Below the pieces are notes generated by a model, which saw only the letters and a list, made by a program, of their open reading frames with translations, was not told the origin of the DNA and did not search any database. A program made the position numbers and the translations under genes. From Maribellus sp. YY47 (GTDB lineage: Bacteria > Bacteroidota > Bacteroidia > Bacteroidales > Prolixibacteraceae): 64,000 bases of DNA. The DNA lies in NCBI RefSeq assembly GCF_023111095.1, contig NZ_JALGYW010000009.1:154103-218102 (forward strand), given 5' to 3'. Positions 17,300-26,721 of this stretch are shown in pieces; within the stretch, counting starts at the first letter, position 1, and the number at the start of each line of letters is the position of its first letter.

Positions 17300-18196
17300 A
17301 TCAAACTTTAGAAAAATAAACCAGATGACTTGTTTGCTTATAAACTCTTAAATATCGAAATTTTCTATCTGGTTGACGAATTTTGCAACGAATCTGAACT
17401 AACTAAGGGAGGACACACAGTAACTGAAATAAGCTCTGTAAATCGAAGAAAACGCAAATTCATCTTGGTTGACAGTAACGTGATAGCCATCATAGTCCTT
17501 TTTTTATCTGAAAAATACTGCTGTTAAAAAAACTTAGATACCATGTACTTCCAATATATATGCAACCTGACGTCATGAAGACCATAACATGCAACCGTTT
17601 CGTAGAGTTACAACAAAAAAATTTAATGCCAATGCCCGTTCTCCTTCAATTATGCTCTCTAAGCAAGTGTACCGGCATTTCCATTATTGATTCTATCCCG
17701 ATCCGGGTTTGTCATATAAAGCGTGAGTTTCTGCATAAAACTTTCAAAGGTCTGGCGACCAACAGTCAGTGTTCAAAGGGAGGGTTTTTCGAATTCAAAC
17801 TCCACATTATATAATAAACGACAAATGAGAGATTCTTGATTTACTATTCACACACTTTAATATTAACGATAGTAAGCCTCTGAAGAATAAACCTTTCATC
17901 ACAAAATCTTTGGCAAACTGGTCGGAGACATAGGGTACATATCCAAGACATTATTTGATGAATTGTTTAATGAAGGGATTCATTTGATTACCAAGATTCG
18001 TAAAAACATCAAGAACTCATGGATGCTGCTTCAGGATAAAATCCTGCTTCGCAAAAGGGCACTTGTTGAAACGGTACACGATGAGCTGAAAAATATCTGC
18101 CAGATCGAACATACAAGGCATCGTTGCTTTAGAAACTTTCTTACAAATCTGCTATCAGGCTTACTCTCAAATCAAATCTTAACTTTTACAAAATAG
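17300..18196 (+). pseudogene. IS982-family transposase remnant
   Basis: Fragments of one IS982 transposase can be read in order in different frames: IFYLVDEFCNE near 17355, RFVELQQKNLMPMPVLLQLC and TGISIIDSIPIRVCHIKRE with the DDE-domain GGFFEFKLHII up to 17811, then [40 protein letters not shown] and [10 protein letters not shown] up to 18196. Frameshifts and a gap between 17820 and 17960 show it is inactive. It abuts the 3' end of the sugar operon at 18214. Confidence 0.8.
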
Positions 18197-18213
18197 ACAA
18201 ACTACAATTATGA

Positions 18214-18810
18214 TCATTTTGCGTTAAGTCTCTCACCTACTGCTCCTCCCGGATGAATCAACGCAAACTGATCTATTTTAAAACCTGTTTCTTCAAGAAG
18301 AGCACTCTGCAAAGCATCAAATATTGCCGACAATACGACAAAACTGGTTGTTCCCTGACTATTATACTTATCAGTTTCACGCTCCACATGCATTTTAATC
18401 ACTATGTCTGCCTTCAAAGCCAAAGGAGAATCTATGTTTTCTGTTATACTTATAACTTTTACCTTCTTGAATTTACAAACATCCATTATCGGGATGAGTT
18501 CAGTTGTTTTCCCCCCCCTTGAGGCAAGTACCATAACATCCCCTTCTTTTAGAAATCCACTTGCGCCATGCAAGGCTTCTGAGGGAGAAATAAATCTTGC
18601 CGGTCTCTCGATACAACACATCAAATGCGCAAAATGCTGACAGGCTATTCCTGAATGACCGCAACCACTCGTAGCTATGCTCCCTGCCTTTGCCAATACA
18701 GTCACCGCTTTTTCGAAAGCTGTCTCGTCCATACACTCCAAAGCTTTCAGTAGAGCGGAGGACTCTATCCTAAAAGAGTCCTCCGCATGTTTCCAAATGT
18801 CTTTTTTCAT
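18214..18810 (-). CDS. SIS-domain sugar-phosphate isomerase, KdsD/GutQ-like without CBS domains
   Basis: A 198-aa cytoplasmic protein with one sugar isomerase (SIS) domain. The phosphate loop regions are SGCGHSGIACQHFAHLM and LASRGGKTTELIPIM. The C-terminal FALIHPGGAVGERL matches the HPGGxLG motif of arabinose-5-phosphate isomerases, which interconvert a phosphorylated aldose and ketose. The CBS pair found in KdsD is absent. Start: a TTG at 18813 immediately precedes an ATG at 18810, and I take the ATG. The upstream yjbQ-like stop is 3 bp away, so the gene is translationally coupled and last in the operon. The exact substrate is unknown. Confidence 0.85.
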   Translation of the reverse strand: MKKDIWKHAEDSFRIESSALLKALECMDETAFEKAVTVLAKAGSIATSGCGHSGIACQHFAHLMCCIERPARFISPSEALHGASGFLKEGDVMVLASRGGKTTELIPIMDVCKFKKVKVISITENIDSPLALKADIVIKMHVERETDKYNSQGTTSFVVLSAIFDALQSALLEETGFKIDQFALIHPGGAVGERLNAK

Positions 18811-18813
18811 CAA

Positions 18814-19317
18814 TTACTCTCCCATTACCTGAACCTGACATACTCTTTTTCTAGCTCTTACCTGATCCCAATCGATAAAATAAATATATCCAAACTCGCC
18901 CAACTGCATTTCGCCGTCTACGATGAGTATAGTCTCGGAGCGACCGAAAAATACGGATCGCAGATGCGCTTCTGTATTAAGGCTGGTCCACTCGCCCTCT
19001 TCTGTTCCAAGGCTCATAGCAAAGTCAATGTGCTCCTTGCCGGGATGCATATACTGCCCTTCGGCACGGCAAGTAGGGATAAGCTTTTCCATTACATTGC
19101 AAAGATCCTGTTGTAGGAACTCCAGCCCGAAATATGTTTTATCATGAGAACACTCCTGTGTCATAACAGAGCAGGTTGTGTGATGCGAATAAACCACAAC
19201 ATTTCCATGTTTAATTTTAGAATTCTCTACTATCTTCTTTACCTCTTTGGTTACATCGTGAAATGTTGGATTAAGTCCCTTCGACTGAAGTTGAATTTTT
19301 TCAGTAATTACAGTCAT
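18814..19317 (-). CDS. YjbQ-family protein (UPF0047 / TIGR00149), copy 2
   Basis: A 167-aa protein of the YjbQ family, sometimes annotated as secondary thiamine-phosphate synthase; the true reaction is uncertain. Seen: VVVYSHHTTCSVMTQE, LIPTCRAEGQYMHPG, NTEAHLRSVFFGRSETILI, and the ending LGEFGYIYFIDWDQVRARKR. Ordinary family members are about 130-140 aa; this one is longer through an insert of about 25 residues between QQDL and the central Asn-Thr-x-Ala-His. It is paralogous to 19397-19894 and both lie in a sugar operon, which argues for a catabolic role rather than thiamine synthesis. Confidence 0.85.
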   Translation of the reverse strand: MTVITEKIQLQSKGLNPTFHDVTKEVKKIVENSKIKHGNVVVYSHHTTCSVMTQECSHDKTYFGLEFLQQDLCNVMEKLIPTCRAEGQYMHPGKEHIDFAMSLGTEEGEWTSLNTEAHLRSVFFGRSETILIVDGEMQLGEFGYIYFIDWDQVRARKRVCQVQVMGE

Positions 19318-19396
19318 TTTTCCGTTTTATTAATTTTTGTATAAATTATTATAACTATTGGAGTTGTTAAGATTCCGACAACCGTCTTCCTTCACT

Positions 19397-19894
19397 CTAT
19401 TCTCCAAGAATCTGCACAGTCACCTGTCTCTCTCTTGCGCGGGTATGATCAAAATCGACAAAATAGATATGTCCAAACTCACCCAGTTCCATACTCCCAT
19501 CAATGATAGGAATAGACTCACTCCTCCCCATGATTGATGATCGAAGATGCGCATCGGTATTAAGCGTCCCTGGCTTATCCTCACCATGGTTAGCGGCAAA
19601 AACAGTAAGCTCTGGCCCTGGATGCATATACTGTCCTTCTTTACGACAAGTCGGTATGATTTTTTCAAACACATCTGTAAGATCCTGCTGAAGGTAGGTC
19701 AGACCGGTGTAGGCTTTATCAAACGAGTCCTCGTCTATCATCACAGCACATGTAGTATGGCGCGAATACACCAAACATATACCTGATTTCACCCCTGACT
19801 CGCTAATGATACTCTTTACCCGCTCAGTAAGTGTATGAAAGGTCGGTCTCCCTCCTGTGGAAGTTACTTTGATTGTATCTCTAATAATCTTCAT
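19397..19894 (-). CDS. YjbQ-family protein (UPF0047 / TIGR00149), copy 1
   Basis: A 165-aa paralogue of the next gene, sharing VYSRHTTCAVMIDE, LIPTCRKEGQYMHPGP (first residue I here), NTDAHLRSSIMGRSESIPI and the C-terminal LGEFGHIYFVDFDHTRARER. The conserved His-Thr-Thr, Asn and His-Leu-Arg positions are all present, so it should be active. The two copies differ at many positions, so they are not a recent duplication and may form a hetero-oligomer. It is separated by 22 bp from the TIM-like gene upstream and by 79 bp from the second copy. Confidence 0.85.
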   Translation of the reverse strand: MKIIRDTIKVTSTGGRPTFHTLTERVKSIISESGVKSGICLVYSRHTTCAVMIDEDSFDKAYTGLTYLQQDLTDVFEKIIPTCRKEGQYMHPGPELTVFAANHGEDKPGTLNTDAHLRSSIMGRSESIPIIDGSMELGEFGHIYFVDFDHTRARERQVTVQILGE

Positions 19895-19916
19895 ATTTTA
19901 ATCCTTTTTATCTCTT

Positions 19917-20639
19917 TTAAACTTTTTGCTTTTCAAGATCATCTTTCGCTTTCCTGACATTGAACATCATTTCATCAAGTAGCTTATAGGGATCTGGTGA
20001 CTTAAGTATTCCCGAGGCCGAACCGGCAGCATCGTTGCCTGCCATAATAAAGTCATAGATTTGTGCTCCACTAGTTATACCTGCAGCCTGTTCTACGAGG
20101 ATGTCAGGATACAAATCTTTAACGACCTTGAGCGTCTCCACTACATAGGCCATATCACTAGCCTGATTTGTTCCGATAAGCTCACTGGGTTCAGGATTTA
20201 TGATGTCGGGGCGAAACTGGGCTATCGCCTTTGTTTCTGCTATAGAATCAGCACATGCGAAAGTAATGAGTCCCAACTCATTGGCCCTATCTATAGTCTC
20301 TTTTATTTGCGAAAGAGTCATGGGGCGTTCACAATGATTTATCAAGACCCCCTTCCCCCCAGCATCTTTTATCGCCTCTGGTAACACATCTGCGATACCA
20401 CGACCTGGGCGTAAGGTGTCCATATAAGGTGCGAAAACGAAAATCCTGCTGGTATTCTCTGCAATTCGACGGATCTCAGTATAGGGTGCAATAAAAATCG
20501 CATCGATATCATATTTTATAGCCGCCGCCTCAACTGCCATAGCGTATTCATATACTGCATCACCATAAATATAATTCTTTACACTTGTTTCAAAAAACGG
20601 CCCTTTGGGCAGTATCTTTTCCTGTTTAACTTTGCTCAT
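19917..20639 (-). CDS. Triose-phosphate isomerase-like protein (EryH/LerI type)
   Basis: A 240-aa TIM-barrel protein of the triose-phosphate isomerase superfamily. The three catalytic positions can be placed: Lys21 in ETSVKNY, His102 in GVLINHCER and Glu150 in NPEPSELIGT. The phosphate loop is AAGITSG (185-191) and NDAAGSASGIL. The segment FAPYMDTLRPGRGIADVLPE is typical of the TIM-like branch that isomerises tetrulose phosphates in erythritol and threitol catabolism, not of housekeeping TpiA. Placement next to an FGGY kinase supports that reading. It could instead act on a pentulose phosphate. Confidence 0.8.
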   Translation of the reverse strand: MSKVKQEKILPKGPFFETSVKNYIYGDAVYEYAMAVEAAAIKYDIDAIFIAPYTEIRRIAENTSRIFVFAPYMDTLRPGRGIADVLPEAIKDAGGKGVLINHCERPMTLSQIKETIDRANELGLITFACADSIAETKAIAQFRPDIINPEPSELIGTNQASDMAYVVETLKVVKDLYPDILVEQAAGITSGAQIYDFIMAGNDAAGSASGILKSPDPYKLLDEMMFNVRKAKDDLEKQKV

Positions 20640-20679
20640 AAATAATCTCCTTTCATAATATTTTTAATTTTGTTTATTT

Positions 20680-22143
20680 CTAATAAAATTGAGAGGCGTA
20701 ATCCAGGTAAATTTTATGGTATAGTTGACTGCGAACAGGATCAGGCTCTATAATCCGTTCTCTGGACTTAGTTTTCAAGTAACCATCTTTCTCATCGCGA
20801 AAAACACCTGCACCTATTCCAGCAAGAATAGCAGCCCCCATAGCCCCGGCATGTTGTCCTGTTTCTGGTAGGACCACAGGACGTCCAAGCACATCAGCGA
20901 GGATGGATAACCAAATATGACTTTTAGTTGGACCACCTGTCAATACAATCCTGTCTACTGGTCTGCCGACAAGACTCAAAAGTTCATCTATCCGCCTTCG
21001 TATAAGAAATACCACACCCTCCATAAGTGCCCTGGCGATGTTTTTCTGAGCAACATTCTTTATCATTGCCTTACTCTTTTGGTATGGCTGCCTATAGACC
21101 TCAATAAACAGTCCATCCGCCCCCAACTCGGCTTCAGCTGCCAAACGATTAAATCCTTCGTACAATGTTTCACCAATGTCCGGAGTTATGCAGTGCTCTA
21201 AATACTCTTTCACCTTTTCGGCAACAGCTGTCAAAGAGAACATAGCCCCCCAACAACCAGAAGGAGACAAGAAAGGATCTATTAGCATCTTGCCCTTTAA
21301 ACCTGTTTCTCTATTCTTAATAGGCGCAAAGACCACCCACGATGTTCCAGCAGATATAAGCAAATCCCCTTCATCAGTCACTCCTGTGCTTATTGCAGCC
21401 GAGGGGTGATCAAAACTGCCTGTAACCAGCTGAGTTCCTTCGGCAAGTCCGGTTAGCGAAACCGCTTCAGAATTTACTATTCCACAGGAAGTAGCAGGCG
21501 AAATCAACTCTGCCAATTGTCTGGTCTCTAATTCAAAAAACTCAAGTAGTTCCTCATTCCATTTAGCGGTTACCTGATCCTGCATATAGAATGTGGTCGC
21601 TTTTGAATAATCAACAACCAAACGGCCACAAAGTCTATAATAAATATAATCGTTCAGCATGACAAAATATTTGGCTTTTTGCCAAACATCCGTTTCAAAC
21701 TTTTTAATCCACGCGAGATGGGCCAAAGGAAAAGTTCCATCAAATGGCCAGCCCACACAATTGTAAATTCGCTCAGGATCAAATCCGAGGCACAAATCAG
21801 ACTCTTTACCGACTGTCCTTGTGTCCATCCAGCTAATTACTTTTCTCAGAGGTTTATAATTTTCATCTAAAAGTACGGTATTCCCAGTCGCACCACTTAA
21901 GCTTAAAGCTTTTACGCTGCTCGGATCAGAGACCTGCGACATCAGCTCTTTTATAGTCGCACATACATCCTGAAAATAGAACTCGGGATCAAGCTCGACC
22001 TGATTTTTCTCTGGACGAAGAATATTTATCTGCCGACTCGCCTGACAAACAACATTGCCATTAATATCTGAAAGCACTGCTTTCATAGCACTCGTCCCAA
22101 GGTCAAAACCTATAAGATAGGCAGTGTTTCTATTTTCACTCAT
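20680..22143 (-). CDS. FGGY-family carbohydrate kinase
   Basis: A 487-aa sugar kinase with both ASKHA halves: phosphate-1 motif IGFDLGTSAMKAVL (residues 12-25), the substrate-loop SWMDTRT (xylulokinase-like), DHPSAAISTG with the catalytic Asp, LISAGTSWVVFAP, and the FGGY signature region IVLTGGPTKSHIWLSILADVLGRPV near residue 400. It phosphorylates a ketose or polyol with ATP. Sequence features are closest to xylulokinase-type members, but the specificity cannot be set by eye. Its stop is 40 bp before the TIM-like gene and its start is 3 bp after the amidohydrolase stop. Confidence 0.9.
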   Translation of the reverse strand: MSENRNTAYLIGFDLGTSAMKAVLSDINGNVVCQASRQINILRPEKNQVELDPEFYFQDVCATIKELMSQVSDPSSVKALSLSGATGNTVLLDENYKPLRKVISWMDTRTVGKESDLCLGFDPERIYNCVGWPFDGTFPLAHLAWIKKFETDVWQKAKYFVMLNDYIYYRLCGRLVVDYSKATTFYMQDQVTAKWNEELLEFFELETRQLAELISPATSCGIVNSEAVSLTGLAEGTQLVTGSFDHPSAAISTGVTDEGDLLISAGTSWVVFAPIKNRETGLKGKMLIDPFLSPSGCWGAMFSLTAVAEKVKEYLEHCITPDIGETLYEGFNRLAAEAELGADGLFIEVYRQPYQKSKAMIKNVAQKNIARALMEGVVFLIRRRIDELLSLVGRPVDRIVLTGGPTKSHIWLSILADVLGRPVVLPETGQHAGAMGAAILAGIGAGVFRDEKDGYLKTKSRERIIEPDPVRSQLYHKIYLDYASQFY

Positions 22144-22146
22144 CTT

Positions 22147-23211
22147 CTAATCCCCTGATTTGGATATTGAAAATCCCGTTGATTCAAAAATTCTTTTGGC
22201 ATTATTATAAAAGATATCTTCTACGTCGGCTTTACCAAGCCCCAAGTCATTTATAGCTTCCTTCATGGCTTTTATCTCCTCATAAAGGAAAAATGAAAGC
22301 TTGTCCCCCTCTTCTCCCTCAAGCTCCCTCATATTCTTATCCAGAGAAACATCACCATACAATCCACTTGGTACCAGATTAATATAAATTCCGTTCTCAC
22401 AGACACGTCTCATTCTCATACGAGTAATTGGAAGATCGCTTCCAAAAATCATACGGTGGGAGCCAAGCGATTCCAATGCCTGTCTAAACACCGCGGCGTT
22501 GGTATTAGCAGAACAGTCAAACACCAGATTATCTGTCTTCTCAAGAATCTTAAAAGCCTCACCTATATCTTCCTGACAATAGGCCCTTCCCACATGTGCA
22601 AGAACAACTTTTACATTTGGGTATTGTTGCTCTATTTCAAGTATTTGAGCGAGATTCACAGGGTCTTTTAATCGTCCTGGCCTGGGTATATGTAACATTA
22701 CCATTAGCCCAAGCTTATTTAGTACAGCAAGGTGGCTATGAGGTAAAAAATCGAAAATTCGGACCTCATTGCCAGGAATGTATGACGGTGCAAAACTTAA
22801 GTAAACCTTAACTCCATTATATTTCCCATTAACCAGCTTTTCTTCTAATTCTTCCATGCTATACGTTGGGCAATCAAGAAATAATACAGGCAAATGTCGT
22901 GCTACTGCCAAAGTTCTAGTATATTCATTTAATTCATCTATTTTGTGCAAGGGTTCAACCCAAGGAAATACACAAGGGGTAACATTTTTTCCTGGAAACA
23001 TTAATTTGTATGTTTCAATAAGATCCTCAATTGGATTATCTTCGGCAACCAATGATGTCCAAGAAACAAGACGTTTATCTTGAATATCTGCTGTTTCCGT
23101 AATTTCCTTTATATAAATATGAGTATGTATATCAATTATATTTTTAGGGAGAAAATCTTCTAAATACTCTTTGTAATAACGTTTATCTACATCCTTGATT
23201 TCTAAATTCAT
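22147..23211 (-). CDS. Amidohydrolase family 2 (metal-dependent hydrolase)
   Basis: A 354-aa TIM-barrel hydrolase of the PF04909 type. The N-terminal metal motif is IIDIHTHIYI, the mid-barrel His strands are VMLHIPRPGR and VKVVLAHVGRAY, and the C-terminal Asp lies in RMIFGSDLPITRMRMRR. Such enzymes hydrolyse lactones or decarboxylate acids. In a sugar operon a lactonase is the simplest guess. No signal peptide is seen, so it is cytoplasmic. The gene lies between the isomerase and kinase genes of the operon. Confidence 0.85.
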   Translation of the reverse strand: MNLEIKDVDKRYYKEYLEDFLPKNIIDIHTHIYIKEITETADIQDKRLVSWTSLVAEDNPIEDLIETYKLMFPGKNVTPCVFPWVEPLHKIDELNEYTRTLAVARHLPVLFLDCPTYSMEELEEKLVNGKYNGVKVYLSFAPSYIPGNEVRIFDFLPHSHLAVLNKLGLMVMLHIPRPGRLKDPVNLAQILEIEQQYPNVKVVLAHVGRAYCQEDIGEAFKILEKTDNLVFDCSANTNAAVFRQALESLGSHRMIFGSDLPITRMRMRRVCENGIYINLVPSGLYGDVSLDKNMRELEGEEGDKLSFFLYEEIKAMKEAINDLGLGKADVEDIFYNNAKRIFESTGFSISKSGD

Positions 23212-23302
23212 ATTATTATTTTTTGTAATTCAAGTTAATTTTTAATGTTGTTTCTAAAAACTGTCGATATAGTTAAGAGTATTCTTTTTACACAAAACTC
23301 AT

Positions 23303-24703
23303 TTAAAGCGCTGTATAATTCCATCCTTGTAAAATGGATAATTTTTTAAGAATATCTTCGATATTTCCTTTTACCAATACCAAATGATGACTTCCTCCAC
23401 TATATGCATAAGATTCTAACGTTTTTATAACATTTTTTGAGTCAGGGCAAAATAAGGCTCGCGGTCCCGGATAGCTTTCCGGAATAGAGTCCAGCAAAAT
23501 TTTTCCGTATATGCTGATTAGTTGCCCTTCCCCACTCTTATTCGAATTAATATTTATGAGTGTATAATCTCCTGACTCAAATTCCATACTAATGATACAA
23601 AACTCTGCTTTTTGCTTATCATTAAGCCCACTCATAATAAGCTTGGGCTTATCTCTAGACATTTTAGGATTTGCTTCACCCCAATGTTTTAACAATAATC
23701 TGTTATTCTTATAATCCACAGAAAATATCTCACTAAAGCTGGCAGTTCCAAAAGCTTTTTGCATTGAGTAAACAAGTGCTGATGTAACCCAATCTCCTTC
23801 TCCTGCATAGCCTTTCCCTTCGCCCATTAGCCTTGATGCGGCTACATGCATTGCATCACCAATATTTTTATCGTTACATAGTGTCTGGAAGTTTATTCCT
23901 AATGCCTTTGATCCCACACTATCCATTAACGACGATATTGCAAGTTCTCCTTTAGCTGTTTTATAAAGCATCTGGTGTGTTACATCTTTGGCAATACTAA
24001 ACTCTTTTTTGTATTTAAGAATTTGATACTCTATCAGCTCCTCGCTAACTTTTGATATCGCATCTTTAATTTGCTGTAGGCTAAACTCTGTGTATTTTAT
24101 TCCACACTGTTTGATAAATTTGGCATCCGAAATTTGCAGATCTAACATATCTGCAAAATGTCCCCCAAATTGTGTCGGTTTAGAATTAACAAAAGAACTA
24201 TATATTCTTGACGCAAATGCCCATGATTCTAATTCTTGAATAAAACCAGGGCTTTCAATCTGATGATGTAATATGCCAAAACTCTTACCGGACTTTATCA
24301 AAACATTTGCTATATCTTGTACAGCATGAACACCATGGCTCAGATATACCTTTGTAGCAGTTAATTCTTCAGGTTTTATTTCATACATTTTTTGCGAAGC
24401 CCACAAAACAACTGGTATATTATTTTCAATAATTGCAGGAACAATTGCGCCACTAGGACAGTATGGAGGCAACATAATTACGATCATTTCCGCTCCGGAG
24501 GAAATCATTTTTTTAAATTCGGAAGATATTTGCTCCTTAGTGGATGATAATCTTCCAAATTCTGGCTGCAGCTTTTCAGATGAAATATCGCACTTCACAT
24601 CTTCAATATAATCTTTTAAACTATTGATATCATCAACAGAAAAAAGGCGATTATATAAGTCTGCTAAACAAGGAATAAATCCTATTGTGATTCTTTTATT
24701 CAT
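23303..24703 (-). CDS. L-arabinose isomerase-like protein (AraA/FucI superfamily)
   Basis: A 466-aa aldose-ketose isomerase homologue. Matches to AraA by eye: the middle domain (TQFGGHFADMLDLQ...SDAKFIKQCGIKYTEF), the catalytic-site strand GYAGEGDWVTSALVYSM (Glu kept) and the C-terminal AYSGGSHHLVLVKG (metal His kept). Two other AraA metal ligands appear changed: Glu306 of E. coli AraA aligns with Gln in GINFQTL, and His350 with Asp in FSVDYKN. The enzyme therefore belongs to the fold but probably has another substrate or metal geometry. It sits second in the operon, 37 bp after the symporter gene. Confidence 0.75.
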   Translation of the reverse strand: MNKRITIGFIPCLADLYNRLFSVDDINSLKDYIEDVKCDISSEKLQPEFGRLSSTKEQISSEFKKMISSGAEMIVIMLPPYCPSGAIVPAIIENNIPVVLWASQKMYEIKPEELTATKVYLSHGVHAVQDIANVLIKSGKSFGILHHQIESPGFIQELESWAFASRIYSSFVNSKPTQFGGHFADMLDLQISDAKFIKQCGIKYTEFSLQQIKDAISKVSEELIEYQILKYKKEFSIAKDVTHQMLYKTAKGELAISSLMDSVGSKALGINFQTLCNDKNIGDAMHVAASRLMGEGKGYAGEGDWVTSALVYSMQKAFGTASFSEIFSVDYKNNRLLLKHWGEANPKMSRDKPKLIMSGLNDKQKAEFCIISMEFESGDYTLININSNKSGEGQLISIYGKILLDSIPESYPGPRALFCPDSKNVIKTLESYAYSGGSHHLVLVKGNIEDILKKLSILQGWNYTAL

Positions 24704-24740
24704 TTTAATTCTATATTTTGATTTTATATGGGCATTCCTT

Positions 24741-26513
24741 CTATAAGGAAAAAGCCAGAATCAATGAAACAACCAGTAGAGTTAAAGCAAGCCACCAAAA
24801 AACAACAGATTTGTACCATCTGCCGCCTAGGTCATTAAAAATATTTATCTTCTTCCAGTTAATCACCAATCGATCAGTCACCTGGTCAGCAGAAGGTGGA
24901 ACTGTCATATAGCTGACTACAATACATACAATCAAAGAAAACACCCAAACCAACGCTGCTTGGTTATAAAATGGCACCAACCATATTGGCATATCCCCGG
25001 GCAAATAAAATGTCAGGTATCCTGGAAGATCGGCTTTTAATTCCCACGTCTTTAAAATAACTGCGACAATAAAACCAATGCTGACTGCTATTGAAGCACC
25101 TTTCCCATTTATCCGTCTCCACAAAATACCCAATAGAAAAATTGCAGCAAAGGGCGGTGCAAAAAAGGCGAAAAACTGTTGGATATATACAAAAAGGCTT
25201 GTCTTCAATGATTCGATAAATCCAGCAATAAGAACAGAAAGAACAAGAATGACAATAGAGGAGATAATTCCAAATTTTACCATTTGCTTATCTGTCGCCT
25301 TCTTATGAAACATTCTCTTATAGATATCCATAGTTAATACCGTTGAGGTGGAATTTACTACCGCATTCACAGTAGATTGAATCGCACCAAATAAAGCTGC
25401 CAGCACAAGGCCACATAGGCCTGCAGGAACAAGTGTCTTTACCAAATAAATAAATCCTTGATCTGCTTCAGGCTTAACATCAGCCCATGGCTGGAGCATA
25501 ATATCCGGCTTCATGGCAAAAAGGATAAGGCCTGGCAGGACAATAATAACCGGTAAAATGGCCTGAAGAAATCCAGCGAGTACAACTCCCATTCTGGCAT
25601 GATAACTATTTTTGGCTCCTAATACTCTTTGTACCATAAACTGATTAAGAGCATTGTACCAAATACTAACTGAGAATATGATGAAAAACCAATTGATCCA
25701 GGGAACAAGTGGATGATTGACAGGTAACATAACAGACATTCTGTTGTATTGCTGCGGCATATGTTCTGCAGCTGCTTCTGCAGCCAATTTCCACTCACCT
25801 GCTGTGGCAAGGTTTCTCTCAACCATCACTTTAAATCCGTCAACGATACCGCTGCCACCTACTTCTCCGGCCAAGCTACTGAGTCCTAACATTGTTACGA
25901 TAAATCCGCCAACAATTAATACTATAATAGTTGGTAAAGATGACCAAGAGCTCGATGATAATCCTCCCCAAATAGCGAGGCTCCCGGCAAATACGGCCAT
26001 AATTATTACTGTTGGCCAAAAGGGAGTATTAAATATTTCCTGAAAAGCAATCGTCCCTCCATAGAGAACTGCTGCCAAAAATGCAAAGAGATTTGTAATT
26101 AATGTTACGATAGCAAAAAATTGTCTGACAAAAAGATTAAACCTCTTTTCCAGAAATTCTGGGATAGTAAATGATTTCGATGCTATCAGGAAAGGGATAA
26201 ACAACCATATCAAAAACGAGTACGCAGCAATATTAGCCCAACTGAAGAATGCAGTGCAAATACCGAAGATAAAAGTACTCCCAATCATGCCGATGAGATG
26301 TTCTGAGCTAATATTTGCTGCCACAAAAGAGCTCCCGACAACATACCACGGTAATTTTCTACCAGCTAAAAAATAATCCTGAGCAGTGTCTCTCTCTTTT
26401 TTACCTGTGATAATACCGATTAAAAATAATGAAAGTATAAAAACAGCAATTGCTAACCAATCTAAGTAGTGAAGCGAAAATGCCTCATTATCAACAACAA
26501 CAGTATTTTCCAT
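24741..26513 (-). CDS. Sodium:solute symporter (SSS family), SGLT-like
   Basis: A 590-aa inner-membrane transporter with about 14 hydrophobic segments. SSS hallmarks are visible: DYFLAGRKLPWYVVGSSFVAANISSEHLIG (residues about 46-75), the FxIPEFLEKRF loop after TM3, and ALFGAIQSTVNAVVNSTSTVLTMDIYKR near residue 385, quoted in parts. It should import the operon substrate with sodium. As the first gene of the leftward operon it lies next to the likely promoter region (26514-26720), which also holds an ATCCTCA...TGAGGAT inverted repeat. Confidence 0.92.
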   Translation of the reverse strand: MENTVVVDNEAFSLHYLDWLAIAVFILSLFLIGIITGKKERDTAQDYFLAGRKLPWYVVGSSFVAANISSEHLIGMIGSTFIFGICTAFFSWANIAAYSFLIWLFIPFLIASKSFTIPEFLEKRFNLFVRQFFAIVTLITNLFAFLAAVLYGGTIAFQEIFNTPFWPTVIIMAVFAGSLAIWGGLSSSSWSSLPTIIVLIVGGFIVTMLGLSSLAGEVGGSGIVDGFKVMVERNLATAGEWKLAAEAAAEHMPQQYNRMSVMLPVNHPLVPWINWFFIIFSVSIWYNALNQFMVQRVLGAKNSYHARMGVVLAGFLQAILPVIIVLPGLILFAMKPDIMLQPWADVKPEADQGFIYLVKTLVPAGLCGLVLAALFGAIQSTVNAVVNSTSTVLTMDIYKRMFHKKATDKQMVKFGIISSIVILVLSVLIAGFIESLKTSLFVYIQQFFAFFAPPFAAIFLLGILWRRINGKGASIAVSIGFIVAVILKTWELKADLPGYLTFYLPGDMPIWLVPFYNQAALVWVFSLIVCIVVSYMTVPPSADQVTDRLVINWKKINIFNDLGGRWYKSVVFWWLALTLLVVSLILAFSL

Positions 26514-26721
26514 ATTAATTTAAATAATAATATTACAGACAAATTGATTTTAATGAAGAAGTATAAAATCTTATTTATTTTAAACTTAGCATGTTGTACA
26601 AAGTAAATTTTCCGGAAGAATGTTGTTATCCAATATTACGCATGATAATCCTCAAAAATCGCAAATGTATTCTTTAACGCATTTACAAATGATGAGGATA
26701 AACAAATACTTTTTGGGAGTT

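Noticed and set aside
19917..20639. DeoC/FbaB-type aldolase reading of the TIM-barrel protein
   Set aside because: The Lys21/His102/Glu150 arrangement and the AAGITSG phosphate loop follow triose-phosphate isomerase, not the Schiff-base lysine of class I aldolases.
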